From an uncultured Collinsella sp. (GTDB lineage: Bacteria > Actinomycetota > Coriobacteriia > Coriobacteriales > Coriobacteriaceae), in contig CAUGJE010000003.1 of NCBI GenBank assembly GCA_959599915.1, forward strand, positions 1-64,000: a DNA stretch of 64,000 nucleotides, written 5' to 3'. Positions 19,356 to 26,927 of this stretch are shown here, one piece after another; the stretch's first letter is position 1; every line of letters starts with the position of its first letter. A model generated the notes under the pieces. The model ran no database searches. It was not told the origin of the DNA and saw only the letters and a list, made by a program, of their open reading frames with translations. A program made the position numbers and the translations under genes.

Positions 19356-20126
19356 ATGATCAAGGCCGCGTTTTTCGATATCGACGGCACGTTGCTGAGC
19401 TTTAAGACCCATCGGATTCCGGCGTCGGCGCAGCAGGTGCTCGACAGCTTTCATGAGCAGGGGATTGCGTGCGTGATCGCCACGGGTCGCCCGACCTATC
19501 AGATGCCCGATTGGCTGTTCGAATTGGGTTGGGATGCGTACATTACGCTCTCGGGCCAGCACTGCTTTGATGCCGAGGGGGTTTACCGCAGCTGCCCGAT
19601 CGATCCGGACGACGTTGCGGTGATCGTGGACCAGGTGGCGCAGGGACGCTACGACTCGCTGTGTATGCAGGGCGAGAACTCGTTTGTGAACCGCCTGTCC
19701 GAGCGCGTGGTGACGGCCGGCAACAACGCGGGGATCGTCTACCACGAGGAACCGTTTGAGCGCGCCTTTGACGCACCGGTCTACCAGTTCTGCGCCTTTG
19801 TGGACCCGGCCGACGAGCATATCGTGACCGATGCGGTGTCGCATTCGCTCACTACGCGCTGGTGCGATCTGTTCTGCGACATTATTCCGGCAAACGGCGG
19901 CAAGGACCTGGGTGTGGCGGCGACGCTGGAGCGCCTGGGCATCGACGCGAGCGAGGCGATTGCCTTTGGCGACGGCGAGAACGACCTGTCGATGTTCTCG
20001 GCCGTGGGCACAAGTGTGGCAATGGGCAACGCGCAGGCGACCGTGAAGGCCGCAGCGACCTACGTAACGACCGCCGTGGATGACGACGGCATCTACAACG
20101 CCGCGAAGCACTTTGGCCTCGTGTAG
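19356..20126 (+). CDS. Cof-type HAD phosphatase
   Basis: A 256-residue HAD hydrolase of the Cof/HAD-IIB group (sugar phosphate or flavin phosphatases). Motif I is FFDIDGTLL, motif II ATGR, motif III Lys in GKDLG, and motif IV AFGDGENDLSMF, all intact; the C2 cap lies between II and III. It starts 6 bases after the ABC-F stop, so the two are probably co-transcribed. The substrate is unknown. Confidence 0.92.
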   Translation: MIKAAFFDIDGTLLSFKTHRIPASAQQVLDSFHEQGIACVIATGRPTYQMPDWLFELGWDAYITLSGQHCFDAEGVYRSCPIDPDDVAVIVDQVAQGRYDSLCMQGENSFVNRLSERVVTAGNNAGIVYHEEPFERAFDAPVYQFCAFVDPADEHIVTDAVSHSLTTRWCDLFCDIIPANGGKDLGVAATLERLGIDASEAIAFGDGENDLSMFSAVGTSVAMGNAQATVKAAATYVTTAVDDDGIYNAAKHFGLV

Positions 20127-20133
20127 CTGCGAC

Positions 20134-20184
20134 CCGGCACTTGGGGACGCTCCTTATCTGCCGGCAGCTGGGGACACTCCTTGC
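20134..20184 (+). repeat. GGGAC-loop hairpin repeat with a partial second unit
   Basis: Stem CCGGCA (20134-20139) / TGCCGG (20159-20164) with the 19-nt loop CTTGGGGACGCTCCTTATC; a second core (CTGGGGACACTCCTT) follows at about 20168-20182. Confidence 0.7.
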
Positions 20185-20334
20185 GGGGCGTTCCCATTTT
20201 GTTTTCGTCCCGCACGTTTTGTGAAACGCGGCTAACTTTTTGGTCAATGCAGTAAGACATGGTCAACTTTTGCGGTAAAGTAAGCCAAGGAAAGTATCAG
20301 AAGGCTAACTAGCAATCATCGCGAAAGGCGGCCC

Positions 20335-20712
20335 ATGGCCCTACGTGAATCCGGAGAAGACTATCTCGAATCGATCTACGTTCTGTCGCAGCGCCAAGGC
20401 ACGGTGCGCTCAATCGACGTCGCCGAATACCTGGGCGTGACCAAGGCGAGCGTTTCCAAGGCCATGGCGACGCTGGAAAGCAACGGCTATGTCGAAATGG
20501 GCAAGCGCGACGTTCATCTGACGGAGCGTGGTCTGGAGGTCGCTCGCCAAATGTGGGAGCGCCACTGCTTTTTTGTGGGGCTGCTCGAGGACGCAGGCGT
20601 TTCGGCAGAGGTTGCCTCGCAAGAGGGCTGCCACATGGAGCACTGCCTAAGCGAGGAAAGCTTTGAGAAGCTAAGGGCAATGCTGGGCCGGGACGGCGAC
20701 CGGGATCAGTAA
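20335..20712 (+). CDS. DtxR/MntR-family metal-dependent regulator
   Basis: A 125-residue repressor with an N-terminal winged helix (residues 1-70: SGEDYLESIYVLSQRQGTVRSIDVAEYLGVTKASVSKAMATLESNGYV) and a short dimerisation/metal domain without the SH3-like C-terminus, closer in size to MntR than DtxR. Likely metal ligands are Glu/Asp in ESGEDYLE, His in RHCFF and Glu/His in EGCHMEHCLSEE. It probably senses Mn(II) or Fe(II). Candidate targets within the window are the ArsP_2-type exporter and the nitroreductase, both preceded by dyads. The upstream 120 bases are AT-rich with repeated GGTCAA/GGCTAAC words. GCGAAAGGC precedes the ATG. Confidence 0.85.
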   Translation: MALRESGEDYLESIYVLSQRQGTVRSIDVAEYLGVTKASVSKAMATLESNGYVEMGKRDVHLTERGLEVARQMWERHCFFVGLLEDAGVSAEVASQEGCHMEHCLSEESFEKLRAMLGRDGDRDQ

Positions 20713-20790
20713 CCCCATCAACCAAGTCTAACTCAGCCAAGGAACCCCGCCAGCAAGCGATGCCCAAGAACCACCGGCGATGTTGCCGCA

Positions 20791-20921
20791 GGTCCCGGCA
20801 GGGATGTCCCCTCCAAAACATTCCGCAGGCAAGTGGCCCCGTTGTCTATAGCCCCGTAGGAGCAGGACAACGGGGCCACATTTGCCGAGGACGTTTTGGA
20901 GGGGACATCCCTGCCGGGACC
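20791..20921. repeat. 131-nt nested palindrome between convergent genes
   Basis: The outer arms 20791-20819 and 20893-20921 are a perfect 29-bp inverted repeat; inner arms 20833-20846 / 20866-20879 are a perfect 14-bp repeat. The whole can fold as one long hairpin or cruciform. It separates the regulator gene from the convergent P-type ATPase gene and may act as a bidirectional terminator, although T-runs are weak. Confidence 0.75.
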
Positions 20922-20934
20922 GTCCGAGTACAAG

Positions 20935-22887
20935 CTACAGGTTCTTGACACCCATCGCGCGCATGGCGTTCAGGATGGCGATGATCGCCACGCCTACGTC
21001 GCCAAAGACGGCAAGCCACATATTGGCGATACCCAGCGCTGCCAGCACAAGGATCAGCAGCTTAATACCCAGCGCAAAGATTATGTTCTGCCAAACAATC
21101 GACATGGTCTTGCGCGCCACGCGGATCGCGCGGGAAATGTTGGACGGCTTGTCGTCCATCAGCACCACGTCGGCGGCCTCGATCGCGGCGTCGGAGCCCA
21201 TGGCGCCCATGGCAATGCCCACATCGGCGCGCGTAAGCACAGGCGCGTCGTTGATACCGTCGCCGACAAAGGCGAGCTTGCCCTTGCCACTTTCGGCCGC
21301 GAGTAGTGCCTCAACGCGCTCGACCTTGTCGCCCGGCAGGAGCTGCGCGTGGAACTCGTCGAGACCGAGTTGCTTGGCCACAGACGCTGCAACCTCCTCG
21401 CGGTCGCCCGTGAGCATGACGGTGCGGTTGATACCGGCGGCATGCAGGTCGCGAATCGTTTGCTCCGCATCGGCCTTAACGGTGTCTGCAATCACGATGT
21501 GGCCGGCGTACACGCCGTCAACGAGCACGTGGAGGATCGTGCCGACAACCTCGCAGTCCGGTGCTTCAACGCCGGCCGCGCCGAGCATCTTGGCGTTGCC
21601 AACGACGACGTGCTTGCCGTCGATGGTTGCCGTCACGCCGTGGCCCGCGTCGTTGGCGGAGTCGCTCACGCGCTTGGGGTCGACCTCGCCCTGGTAGGCG
21701 TCGCGCACGGACTGCGCGATGGGGTGATCGGAGAACGACTCAGCAAGGGCTACGACTTCGAGCAGCGACTGCTCGGTATAGCCAGCCTCGGGGTGCACCG
21801 CGACGACTGAGAACGTGCCGTTGGTGAGGGTGCCCGTTTTGTCGAAGACGATGGTGTCCACGTCGGCGAGCGTCTCGAGGTAGTTGGAGCCCTTGATGAG
21901 AACGCCCAGCTTGGACGCGCCGCCGATGCCGCCAAAGAAACTCAACGGTACGCTGATCACGAGGGCGCACGGGCAGCTGACGACCAGGAAGGTCAGGCCG
22001 CGCAGGATCCAATCGGACCAAGCGCCAGTCACCAGGCCGCCGCCAAGCGCGAGCACCGCGGCAGCGCCAGTGACGGCGGGGGTGTAGACGCGGGCAAAGC
22101 GCGTGATGAAGTTCTCGGTGCGCGCCTTCTTTTCGCTGGCATTCTCCACGAGCTCCAGAACACGCGCGACGGTTGACTCGCCAAAGGGCTTGGTGGTGCG
22201 CACGTGGATGAGGCCCGTCATGTTGATGCAACCGCTGATGATATCGTCGCCGGTCTTGGCCGGGCGGGGGACCGACTCGCCCGTGAGTGCGGCGGTGTCG
22301 AGCTGGGTTTCGCCCTCGACGATGACGCCGTCGATAGGCACGCGCTCGCCGGGCTTGACCACGATCACGGTGCCGACGGCGATGTCATCGGGAAAGACCT
22401 GTTCGAGTGTGCCGTCGGCTTGCTCGACGTTAGCGTAGTCGGGCGCGATGTTCATCATGGCACTGATCGACTTGCGGCTCTTGCCCACGGCGTATGCCTG
22501 GAACAACTCGCCGACCTGGTAGAACAGCATGACAGCGGCACCTTCGGCCATGTGCGGGTCGGTGTCGGGGAAGAGCACCATGGCAAACGCGCCGATGGTC
22601 GCGACGGCCATGAGGAAGCTCTCGTCGAAGGCCTTGCCGCGGCGGATGTTATTGAATGCCTTTTGCAGTACGTCGTAGCCGGCAATCAAAAACGGCACGA
22701 GGAACAGCACAAAGCTGGCGTAGATGTTGCCGGGCTCCCCAAATGCGATAGTGAGGGCGCCGAGCTCGTCGAGGGCATAAACAACGGCAAAAATGCCCAG
22801 TGCTACCAGGATGCGGTTGCGCTTATGCTCAAGGGACTCTTTCTTCTTGCGCTTCTTCTTTTTCTTTTTGGGATCGGCGGCTGTCAT
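20935..22887 (-). CDS. Heavy-metal P1B-type ATPase (Zn/Cd/Pb exporter type)
   Basis: A 650-residue cation pump. The N-terminus is a Lys-rich tail (about 15 Lys in the first 20 residues), with no metal-binding HMA domain. It has the TGES phosphatase motif, the metal-site motif SCPCALVIS (CPC about 304-306), phosphorylation site DKTGT (Asp about 349), GDGINDAPV (about 540) and eight membrane segments. CPC with a following Zn-type sensor suggests Zn2+/Cd2+ efflux. The missing HMA domain is encoded separately just upstream. GAGAGGT precedes the ATG, and an ArsR operator copy lies at 22911-22931. Confidence 0.93.
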   Translation of the reverse strand: MTAADPKKKKKKRKKKESLEHKRNRILVALGIFAVVYALDELGALTIAFGEPGNIYASFVLFLVPFLIAGYDVLQKAFNNIRRGKAFDESFLMAVATIGAFAMVLFPDTDPHMAEGAAVMLFYQVGELFQAYAVGKSRKSISAMMNIAPDYANVEQADGTLEQVFPDDIAVGTVIVVKPGERVPIDGVIVEGETQLDTAALTGESVPRPAKTGDDIISGCINMTGLIHVRTTKPFGESTVARVLELVENASEKKARTENFITRFARVYTPAVTGAAAVLALGGGLVTGAWSDWILRGLTFLVVSCPCALVISVPLSFFGGIGGASKLGVLIKGSNYLETLADVDTIVFDKTGTLTNGTFSVVAVHPEAGYTEQSLLEVVALAESFSDHPIAQSVRDAYQGEVDPKRVSDSANDAGHGVTATIDGKHVVVGNAKMLGAAGVEAPDCEVVGTILHVLVDGVYAGHIVIADTVKADAEQTIRDLHAAGINRTVMLTGDREEVAASVAKQLGLDEFHAQLLPGDKVERVEALLAAESGKGKLAFVGDGINDAPVLTRADVGIAMGAMGSDAAIEAADVVLMDDKPSNISRAIRVARKTMSIVWQNIIFALGIKLLILVLAALGIANMWLAVFGDVGVAIIAILNAMRAMGVKNL

Positions 22888-22910
22888 GATTCAAACCTCT
22901 CATTTGAGTT

Positions 22911-22931
22911 TATGAACACTCGCTCATATAA
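22911..22931. promoter_or_regulatory. ArsR-type operator upstream of the ATPase gene
   Basis: TATGAACACTCGCTCATATAA differs at two central positions from the operator copies at 23648-23704. It lies 24 bases before the ATPase start, so the pump may also have its own regulated promoter. Confidence 0.75.
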
Positions 22932-22986
22932 TTTCGCGAGCAAAGGCCGCGGCAAGCGCGGCCTCGCAGGTCAACGTATGCGCGGG

Positions 22987-23205
22987 TTAGAGAATGATCT
23001 CGCAGTCCGGCTCGGCGTCGGCGGTGAACTCAACGACGCGGTCCAGGACCTCGTCGAACTTGGCGTCGTCGGCCTCGAGCGTCAGCTTCTGGGTCATAAA
23101 GTTGACCGAAACGGACTTGACGCCCTCGAGCTTGGCAAGTTCGTCCTGAAGCTCGCGCGCGCAGTTGGCGCAATCGATCTCGTCGAGCTTGAACTGCTTT
23201 TTCAT
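22987..23205 (-). CDS. Heavy-metal-associated (HMA) domain protein
   Basis: A 72-residue ferredoxin-like HMA protein with the metal-binding CxxC in DCANC (about residues 12-14), at the usual place after the first strand. It probably delivers Zn2+, Cd2+ or a related ion to the adjacent pump, which lacks its own HMA domain. GGAAAGGA lies 8 bases before the ATG. It sits between the arsR-type regulator and the ATPase gene, all on the minus strand. Confidence 0.9.
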   Translation of the reverse strand: MKKQFKLDEIDCANCARELQDELAKLEGVKSVSVNFMTQKLTLEADDAKFDEVLDRVVEFTADAEPDCEIIL

Positions 23206-23268
23206 GGTGGGTTCCTTTCCCTGTGTTAGCGGTCTGGGTGCCGGCCGCGCTGATACCGTGGTTGATTG

Positions 23269-23634
23269 CTATTCGCAGATATGGCTCATGCCCTGGTTAA
23301 GCATGGTGTAGACGTGATCGTCGGCGAGCGAGTAGAGAATGTTGCGGCCGTCGCGGCGGAACTTGACCAGGTGCGACTGCTTAAGCGTGCGCAGCTGGTG
23401 CGATACTGCCGACTGCGAGGTTGCGGTCGCTTCGGCGATGTCAGCCACGCAGAGCTCGCGGCCCATGAGGGCATAGAGGATCTTGATGCGTGTGGTGTCG
23501 CTGAAGACCTTGAACAGGTCGGCCAGGTCGTACAACAGCTCCTCGTCGGGAAGGTCCTCGGGCGAGCAGGTGGTGGGGACGATCAGCTCGGTGGCCTCGA
23601 TGCCAGTCTTTGTTTCATCAGCGTGGCTGCTCAT
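23269..23634 (-). CDS. ArsR/SmtB-family metal-sensing repressor
   Basis: A 121-residue winged-helix repressor. The DNA-binding helix region is TATSQSAVSHQLRTLKQSHLV and the strand hairpin follows. The C-terminal helix has the spacing of the alpha-5 zinc site of SmtB/CzrA (Asp, His two later, His eleven later, Glu three later: DDHVYTMLNQGMSHICE), so Zn(II) is the likely inducer. ELCVAD could add an alpha-3 type Cys. AAAGGA precedes the ATG. It should repress its own operon through the flanking operators. Confidence 0.92.
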   Translation of the reverse strand: MSSHADETKTGIEATELIVPTTCSPEDLPDEELLYDLADLFKVFSDTTRIKILYALMGRELCVADIAEATATSQSAVSHQLRTLKQSHLVKFRRDGRNILYSLADDHVYTMLNQGMSHICE

Positions 23635-23647
23635 TGCAACATCCTTT

Positions 23648-23704
23648 CATATGAACATGCGCTCATATAACTTACTTCCGATTATATGAGCGCATGTTCA
23701 TATG
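23648..23704. promoter_or_regulatory. Double ArsR/SmtB operator
   Basis: A perfect 23-bp inverted repeat (23648-23670 / 23682-23704, spacer 11). Each arm is itself an imperfect dyad, ATATGA-N8-TCATAT, the form expected of SmtB-type sites, so this is two operators facing each other just upstream of the repressor gene. A third copy is at 22911-22931. Confidence 0.8.
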
Positions 23705-23842
23705 TCAATACTATTTACGTTAATTTCGATGACTGCTTGCCGCCTCTGCGATTTTCTGCGGGTTGGGAGACATCGACGCAATGCTCGCCAACATATTTCG
23801 AGATGTTCGGCCAGCATGCTAAGAAAGCCACCTTGAGAAGCA
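23705..23842. other. Gap with PTYFEMFG repeat copy 1
   Basis: No complete gene is evident. Positions 23788-23814 on the plus strand read Pro-Thr-Tyr-Phe-Glu-Met-Phe-Gly-Gln, similar to two minus-strand copies at 23975-24004 and 25609-25638. Confidence 0.5.
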
Positions 23843-24043
23843 TTAGAACTGTTCATATTTGTACTTTATCGTGTTAAATACCGCGAGAATCAGTTCTTCC
23901 TCTACGGGAGTTCCTGCAGAATCAGTTTTATCTAAAGTTATATTGAGCATTGCTGCAGCCAATCTGGCACATCGGTGGCCGAATAAGTCGAAAAATGTAG
24001 GTGGACATCCGCAGAGATCGCCTTTAGAAGAGCGAATTCTCAA
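23843..24043 (-). CDS. Candidate small ORF with CGCPPTFFDLFGH motif
   Basis: A 66-codon ORF from a TTG start, overlapping the last codons of the upstream gene in another frame. The peptide looks protein-like after the motif (LNITLDKTDSAGTPVEEELILAVFNTIKYKYEQF). The motif PPTFFDLFG recurs at 25609-25638, and differences between copies mostly keep the amino acid or its type. It could be a real small gene or the tail of a decayed one. No good ribosome binding site is seen. Confidence 0.35.
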   Translation of the reverse strand: MRIRSSKGDLCGCPPTFFDLFGHRCARLAAAMLNITLDKTDSAGTPVEEELILAVFNTIKYKYEQF

Positions 24044-25232
24044 TTAGATCAATAATCGTGTCGTCTTCCGTGCGGTTTTCATCGATTTTTGCGAACATGT
24101 CGCATTCCCAAGGCCCATTGATTTCCTCAGCAAGGGCCCCGACGTGTTGCATGTCGTCGGGTTCTGGCACATCGTTGATGCTCGGGTCATCAGCTTGCGG
24201 ATATTGGCTTGCAATTTCGCGCTTGGCGGCCTCTTCTTCTTTGAGTGTCTCCAGGACGCGGCGACCGTATTCGAAGTAGCGCCGCAAGACAAATTGACGA
24301 AGAGTTTCTTGCAGGATGGCGAAGTTATCCGGGAGTCGACCGGGCCATATCTTCTCGCGAATGCGAATCGCTTCCATGACCCGCCTAAAAGCGGACTGCT
24401 TGAAAAACGAATGACGACTAACTGTGATAACGGCATATCCCATGTTTCGCAGCGTGTTTCGGCGTTCCTCGTCAATTGATTGCTGTTCGGGCTCGTCGTG
24501 GTAAAAGCCGTTGTATTCGATATCGGTCATCGAATTTTCGAGCAGCGCGTCGAGGTAGAAAACCGTCCGTCGCGTTAGGGCGGCGTATCTTTTGGGGACT
24601 GGGATCGGATAGTCCGTTTTGATAGCGCGTATGGCTAAGCCACCCATTGACTTGGGCATTGTCAGCATCATGACAAACGCCGTTTCGAGTGGGGAGCGAC
24701 AGCCTTCGCGTACATAAGAAAGTGCCTTAAGTGCTTTATTAGATCCACGATACCCCGATGCCTCTGAAAAGAAGGCTCTGAGCTCTTCAACGCTGGTTAG
24801 GGCTGGGCGCTCGCGATATTGAGTTTCGTCGGACGTTCCAAGCGCGTAGGAGCCGCAGATTTCAAAGTAATACTCAACGAGCTCCGAAAGGTTGAGGTCG
24901 GCTGTTGCTTCTAACGCGCACAGCTTGATGTCGACGATGTAGACGTTCGGCTCGAGTTCTAGGTAGCTTTCTGCATCAAACGTATAGCGCGTGCAGTGGC
25001 AGATGCAGCCCTTGCGGTGCCTTTTGGCATTATTGGAAAACGTCAGCACATGGATGCTTTCAGAATCGACATTCTTTCTGTTGAGCCATGCTCGCGCCGC
25101 TTCCAGGTTGGACGTGGTCGGCGCAGACACCTTGATCTTTTCCATAGATATGGGATCGGTCGCGTGGCTTGCGAGCGAGTTGACTGTTTGGTATACAGCG
25201 CGTGCCGTGGTATGTGACAGAACGATTCCCAT
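24024..25232 (-). CDS. DUF559/Vsr-like endonuclease-fold protein, unknown role
   Basis: A 402-residue protein, paralogous in layout to the gene at 33680-34729. It shares an N-terminal segment (LSHTTARAVYQ versus CDISAFRYHR), SPLETAFVMMLTMP versus SPLEVQASMLFGL, and a C-terminal nuclease-like core: YLDALLENSMTDIEYNGFYH then GYAVITVSRHSFF. The D-x(8+)-E-x-N-G-x-x-H pattern resembles PD-(D/E)xK enzymes such as DUF559 and Vsr, with Asn where Lys/Gln would be, so catalysis is uncertain. An acidic tail follows. Codon use is AT-richer than in core genes, suggesting transfer. Its start lacks a clear ribosome binding site. Confidence 0.65.
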   Translation of the reverse strand: MGIVLSHTTARAVYQTVNSLASHATDPISMEKIKVSAPTTSNLEAARAWLNRKNVDSESIHVLTFSNNAKRHRKGCICHCTRYTFDAESYLELEPNVYIVDIKLCALEATADLNLSELVEYYFEICGSYALGTSDETQYRERPALTSVEELRAFFSEASGYRGSNKALKALSYVREGCRSPLETAFVMMLTMPKSMGGLAIRAIKTDYPIPVPKRYAALTRRTVFYLDALLENSMTDIEYNGFYHDEPEQQSIDEERRNTLRNMGYAVITVSRHSFFKQSAFRRVMEAIRIREKIWPGRLPDNFAILQETLRQFVLRRYFEYGRRVLETLKEEEAAKREIASQYPQADDPSINDVPEPDDMQHVGALAEEINGPWECDMFAKIDENRTEDDTIIDLIENSLF

Positions 25233-25686
25233 ACGCGCATGATGGCATAGCGGACGCCATATACGCTCGAAACTTCGGGCAACGGTATTGGGGCGCGGCT
25301 TATCTTCTGCGAACGGTGGGTTTTTGAGCTGTCGTATTGAGGGGGGGGGCAGCTTCGGCTGGGGAGGTTTCTGTCGGCTGCCCCATTTTGGTGAACTTTA
25401 GTTGCGGATTCGTAGCTTCTAAGCGTTTTTGCCGACCGCTCAGATGCCTCACCAACATAATTTGAGTTATTCGGCCTTATCCTATACGAATGGTGTGATC
25501 GCAACGTCTTATTCGAATTGATTCAGGTAGATTTATAGGGCTTGGTTGCGAAATTGGGGCGACTATAGCGCTCGATTGCGGTTCAAGGGGCCTCGACTAG
25601 TGGTTCAGCTGGCCGAACAACTCGAAAAAAGTAGGTGGGCCAATCTGCCGACTATGTGAAGCATGCGTATTTGCTCGTTTTGATTA
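25233..25686. other. Non-coding region with G9 tract and PPTFFELFG repeat
   Basis: No supported gene. It holds a run of nine G at 25341-25349 and, at 25609-25638 on the minus strand, the repeat coding Pro-Pro-Thr-Phe-Phe-Glu-Leu-Phe-Gly-Gln, which ends at a TAG soon after. With the copy at 23975-24004 it brackets the gene at 24024-25232 in the same orientation. Confidence 0.5.
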
Positions 25687-25722
25687 AAACTAGGGTGCAG
25701 CCATAAGACTGCGCCCTAGTTT
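25687..25722 (-). terminator. Terminator of the exonuclease gene
   Basis: AAACTAGGGTGCAG (25687-25700) pairs with CTGCGCCCTAGTTT (25709-25722); read leftward it continues into TTTTAATC. Confidence 0.8.
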
Positions 25723-25787
25723 ACTGCGTGCCGGTGCGTCCAGACGGATTGCACTGTGCCTGGCAGGCGCTCCCGCAGATGGATCGG

Positions 25788-26756
25788 TTATTTCGCAAAC
25801 AGGTTCTTGAGGTTGAACTCGGCCTGTACCGTGCGGAGCATGAGGTCGGTGTCGTCCAGACCCAGATGCTGCTCGTTGGCGTCGGGCGCGAGGGTGCCGC
25901 GACGGCGTGCCCAGTTCTCGAGCGCGGCGGGGGCGGACTCGCGGGGGAGCGAGCGCACGTCGGCGTCCAGGCTGCGGCAGATCTGGCGCGAGTCGATGAC
26001 GATGATCTTACCCGCGCGGCGTGCCTCGGCGTAACCGTCCAGGTGAATCTTGAACCAGCTGTCCTCAAAGGCGGCGTTATGCGCCATGTACGGGTACTTC
26101 TTCATAAGCTTGAGCAGCTGCTTTTGCAGCTCCTTGTTCTCGCGGAAGGGCGTTTTGCCGTCGATGTCGTCCCAGGTAATGTGGTGGATATTCGACAGCG
26201 GCACATCTTCGCCGCGGTAGATGTCGGGCAGGCCGCAGTAGTGTGCCTCGGCGTCATGCGGGACGGCGTCGCTGGTGAGCTCCATGATCTCCCAGCCCAC
26301 GTTGATGATATAGCCGCGCTCGGGTGCACGGCCGGTGGTCTCGATGTCGATACCGAGCACGGTGCCCTGGATGGGCTTGCGGGCGTAGGCCACGCCGAGC
26401 GCGTCGCGGTCGCCGCGGATTTCGCGCATAACGGACGCGGCGGTGCGCTTTTGCATCTTGCCGATGGCGGCGCAGGTGTCGGCATCGGACAGGCCGCGCG
26501 AGAGCGTCGCGGGCGTCACGTTGCGCAGACGCGCCTCGCCAATCTGGTCGCACAGGTCGCGGTTGCGGTCGGCCAGGTCGCGCACGGTGGCAAAGTCGAA
26601 GCCGGGGTCGCCCTCGGCGGTAAAGTACTCGGTCTCGAGCACCTTGAGGGCCTCCTCGCCCTTCTGGCGCTCGGACTCCATGGCGCCGTGGTCGCCGTAG
26701 ATAAACATGGGGATAAACGGCTGGCGCTCGTATTCGAGTGCTTGCGATACGTTCAT
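25788..26756 (-). CDS. DEDDh 3'-5' exonuclease domain protein
   Basis: A 322-residue protein whose C-terminal two-thirds is an RNase T/DnaQ-type exonuclease: Exo I GIDIETTG (Asp, Glu at about 135-137), Exo II HNAAFED, Exo III HLGLDDTDLM (His and Asp). All four acidic residues and the general-base His are visible. The N-terminal about 125 residues are helical and of unknown function. AAGGAG lies 7 bases before the ATG; a strong terminator follows. DNA or RNA as substrate cannot be told. Confidence 0.88.
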   Translation of the reverse strand: MNVSQALEYERQPFIPMFIYGDHGAMESERQKGEEALKVLETEYFTAEGDPGFDFATVRDLADRNRDLCDQIGEARLRNVTPATLSRGLSDADTCAAIGKMQKRTAASVMREIRGDRDALGVAYARKPIQGTVLGIDIETTGRAPERGYIINVGWEIMELTSDAVPHDAEAHYCGLPDIYRGEDVPLSNIHHITWDDIDGKTPFRENKELQKQLLKLMKKYPYMAHNAAFEDSWFKIHLDGYAEARRAGKIIVIDSRQICRSLDADVRSLPRESAPAALENWARRRGTLAPDANEQHLGLDDTDLMLRTVQAEFNLKNLFAK

Positions 26757-26817
26757 ATGCTACTCCTTGGACGGGCCGCGTTGTGCGGCTCGAGGTTACT
26801 GAGTTATGGCGAGATGA

Positions 26818-26875
26818 TAGTTTACCATAGGCAACTATTGGCACCGCGCCCGGGACAACTACAATACCCTAGTTG
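26818..26875. promoter_or_regulatory. Two 20-bp dyads upstream of the metal exporter
   Basis: TAGTTTACCATAGGCAACTA (26818-26837) is an imperfect dyad resembling MntR/DtxR-type sites, and CAACTACAATACCCTAGTTG (26856-26875) has perfect 6-bp arms. Together they surround the likely promoter of the gene at 26928 and lie beside the exonuclease promoter too. Confidence 0.5.
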
Positions 26876-26927
26876 ACCGCTAGGACTTTTACAATGCTGC
26901 CGAAAGACACGAAAGGTTCCATCTGTC

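Noticed and set aside
18333..20111. 592-codon minus-strand frame across the ABC-F and Cof genes
   Set aside because: Shadow of two well-supported plus-strand genes in GC-rich DNA; Arg/His/Leu-rich with no motif.
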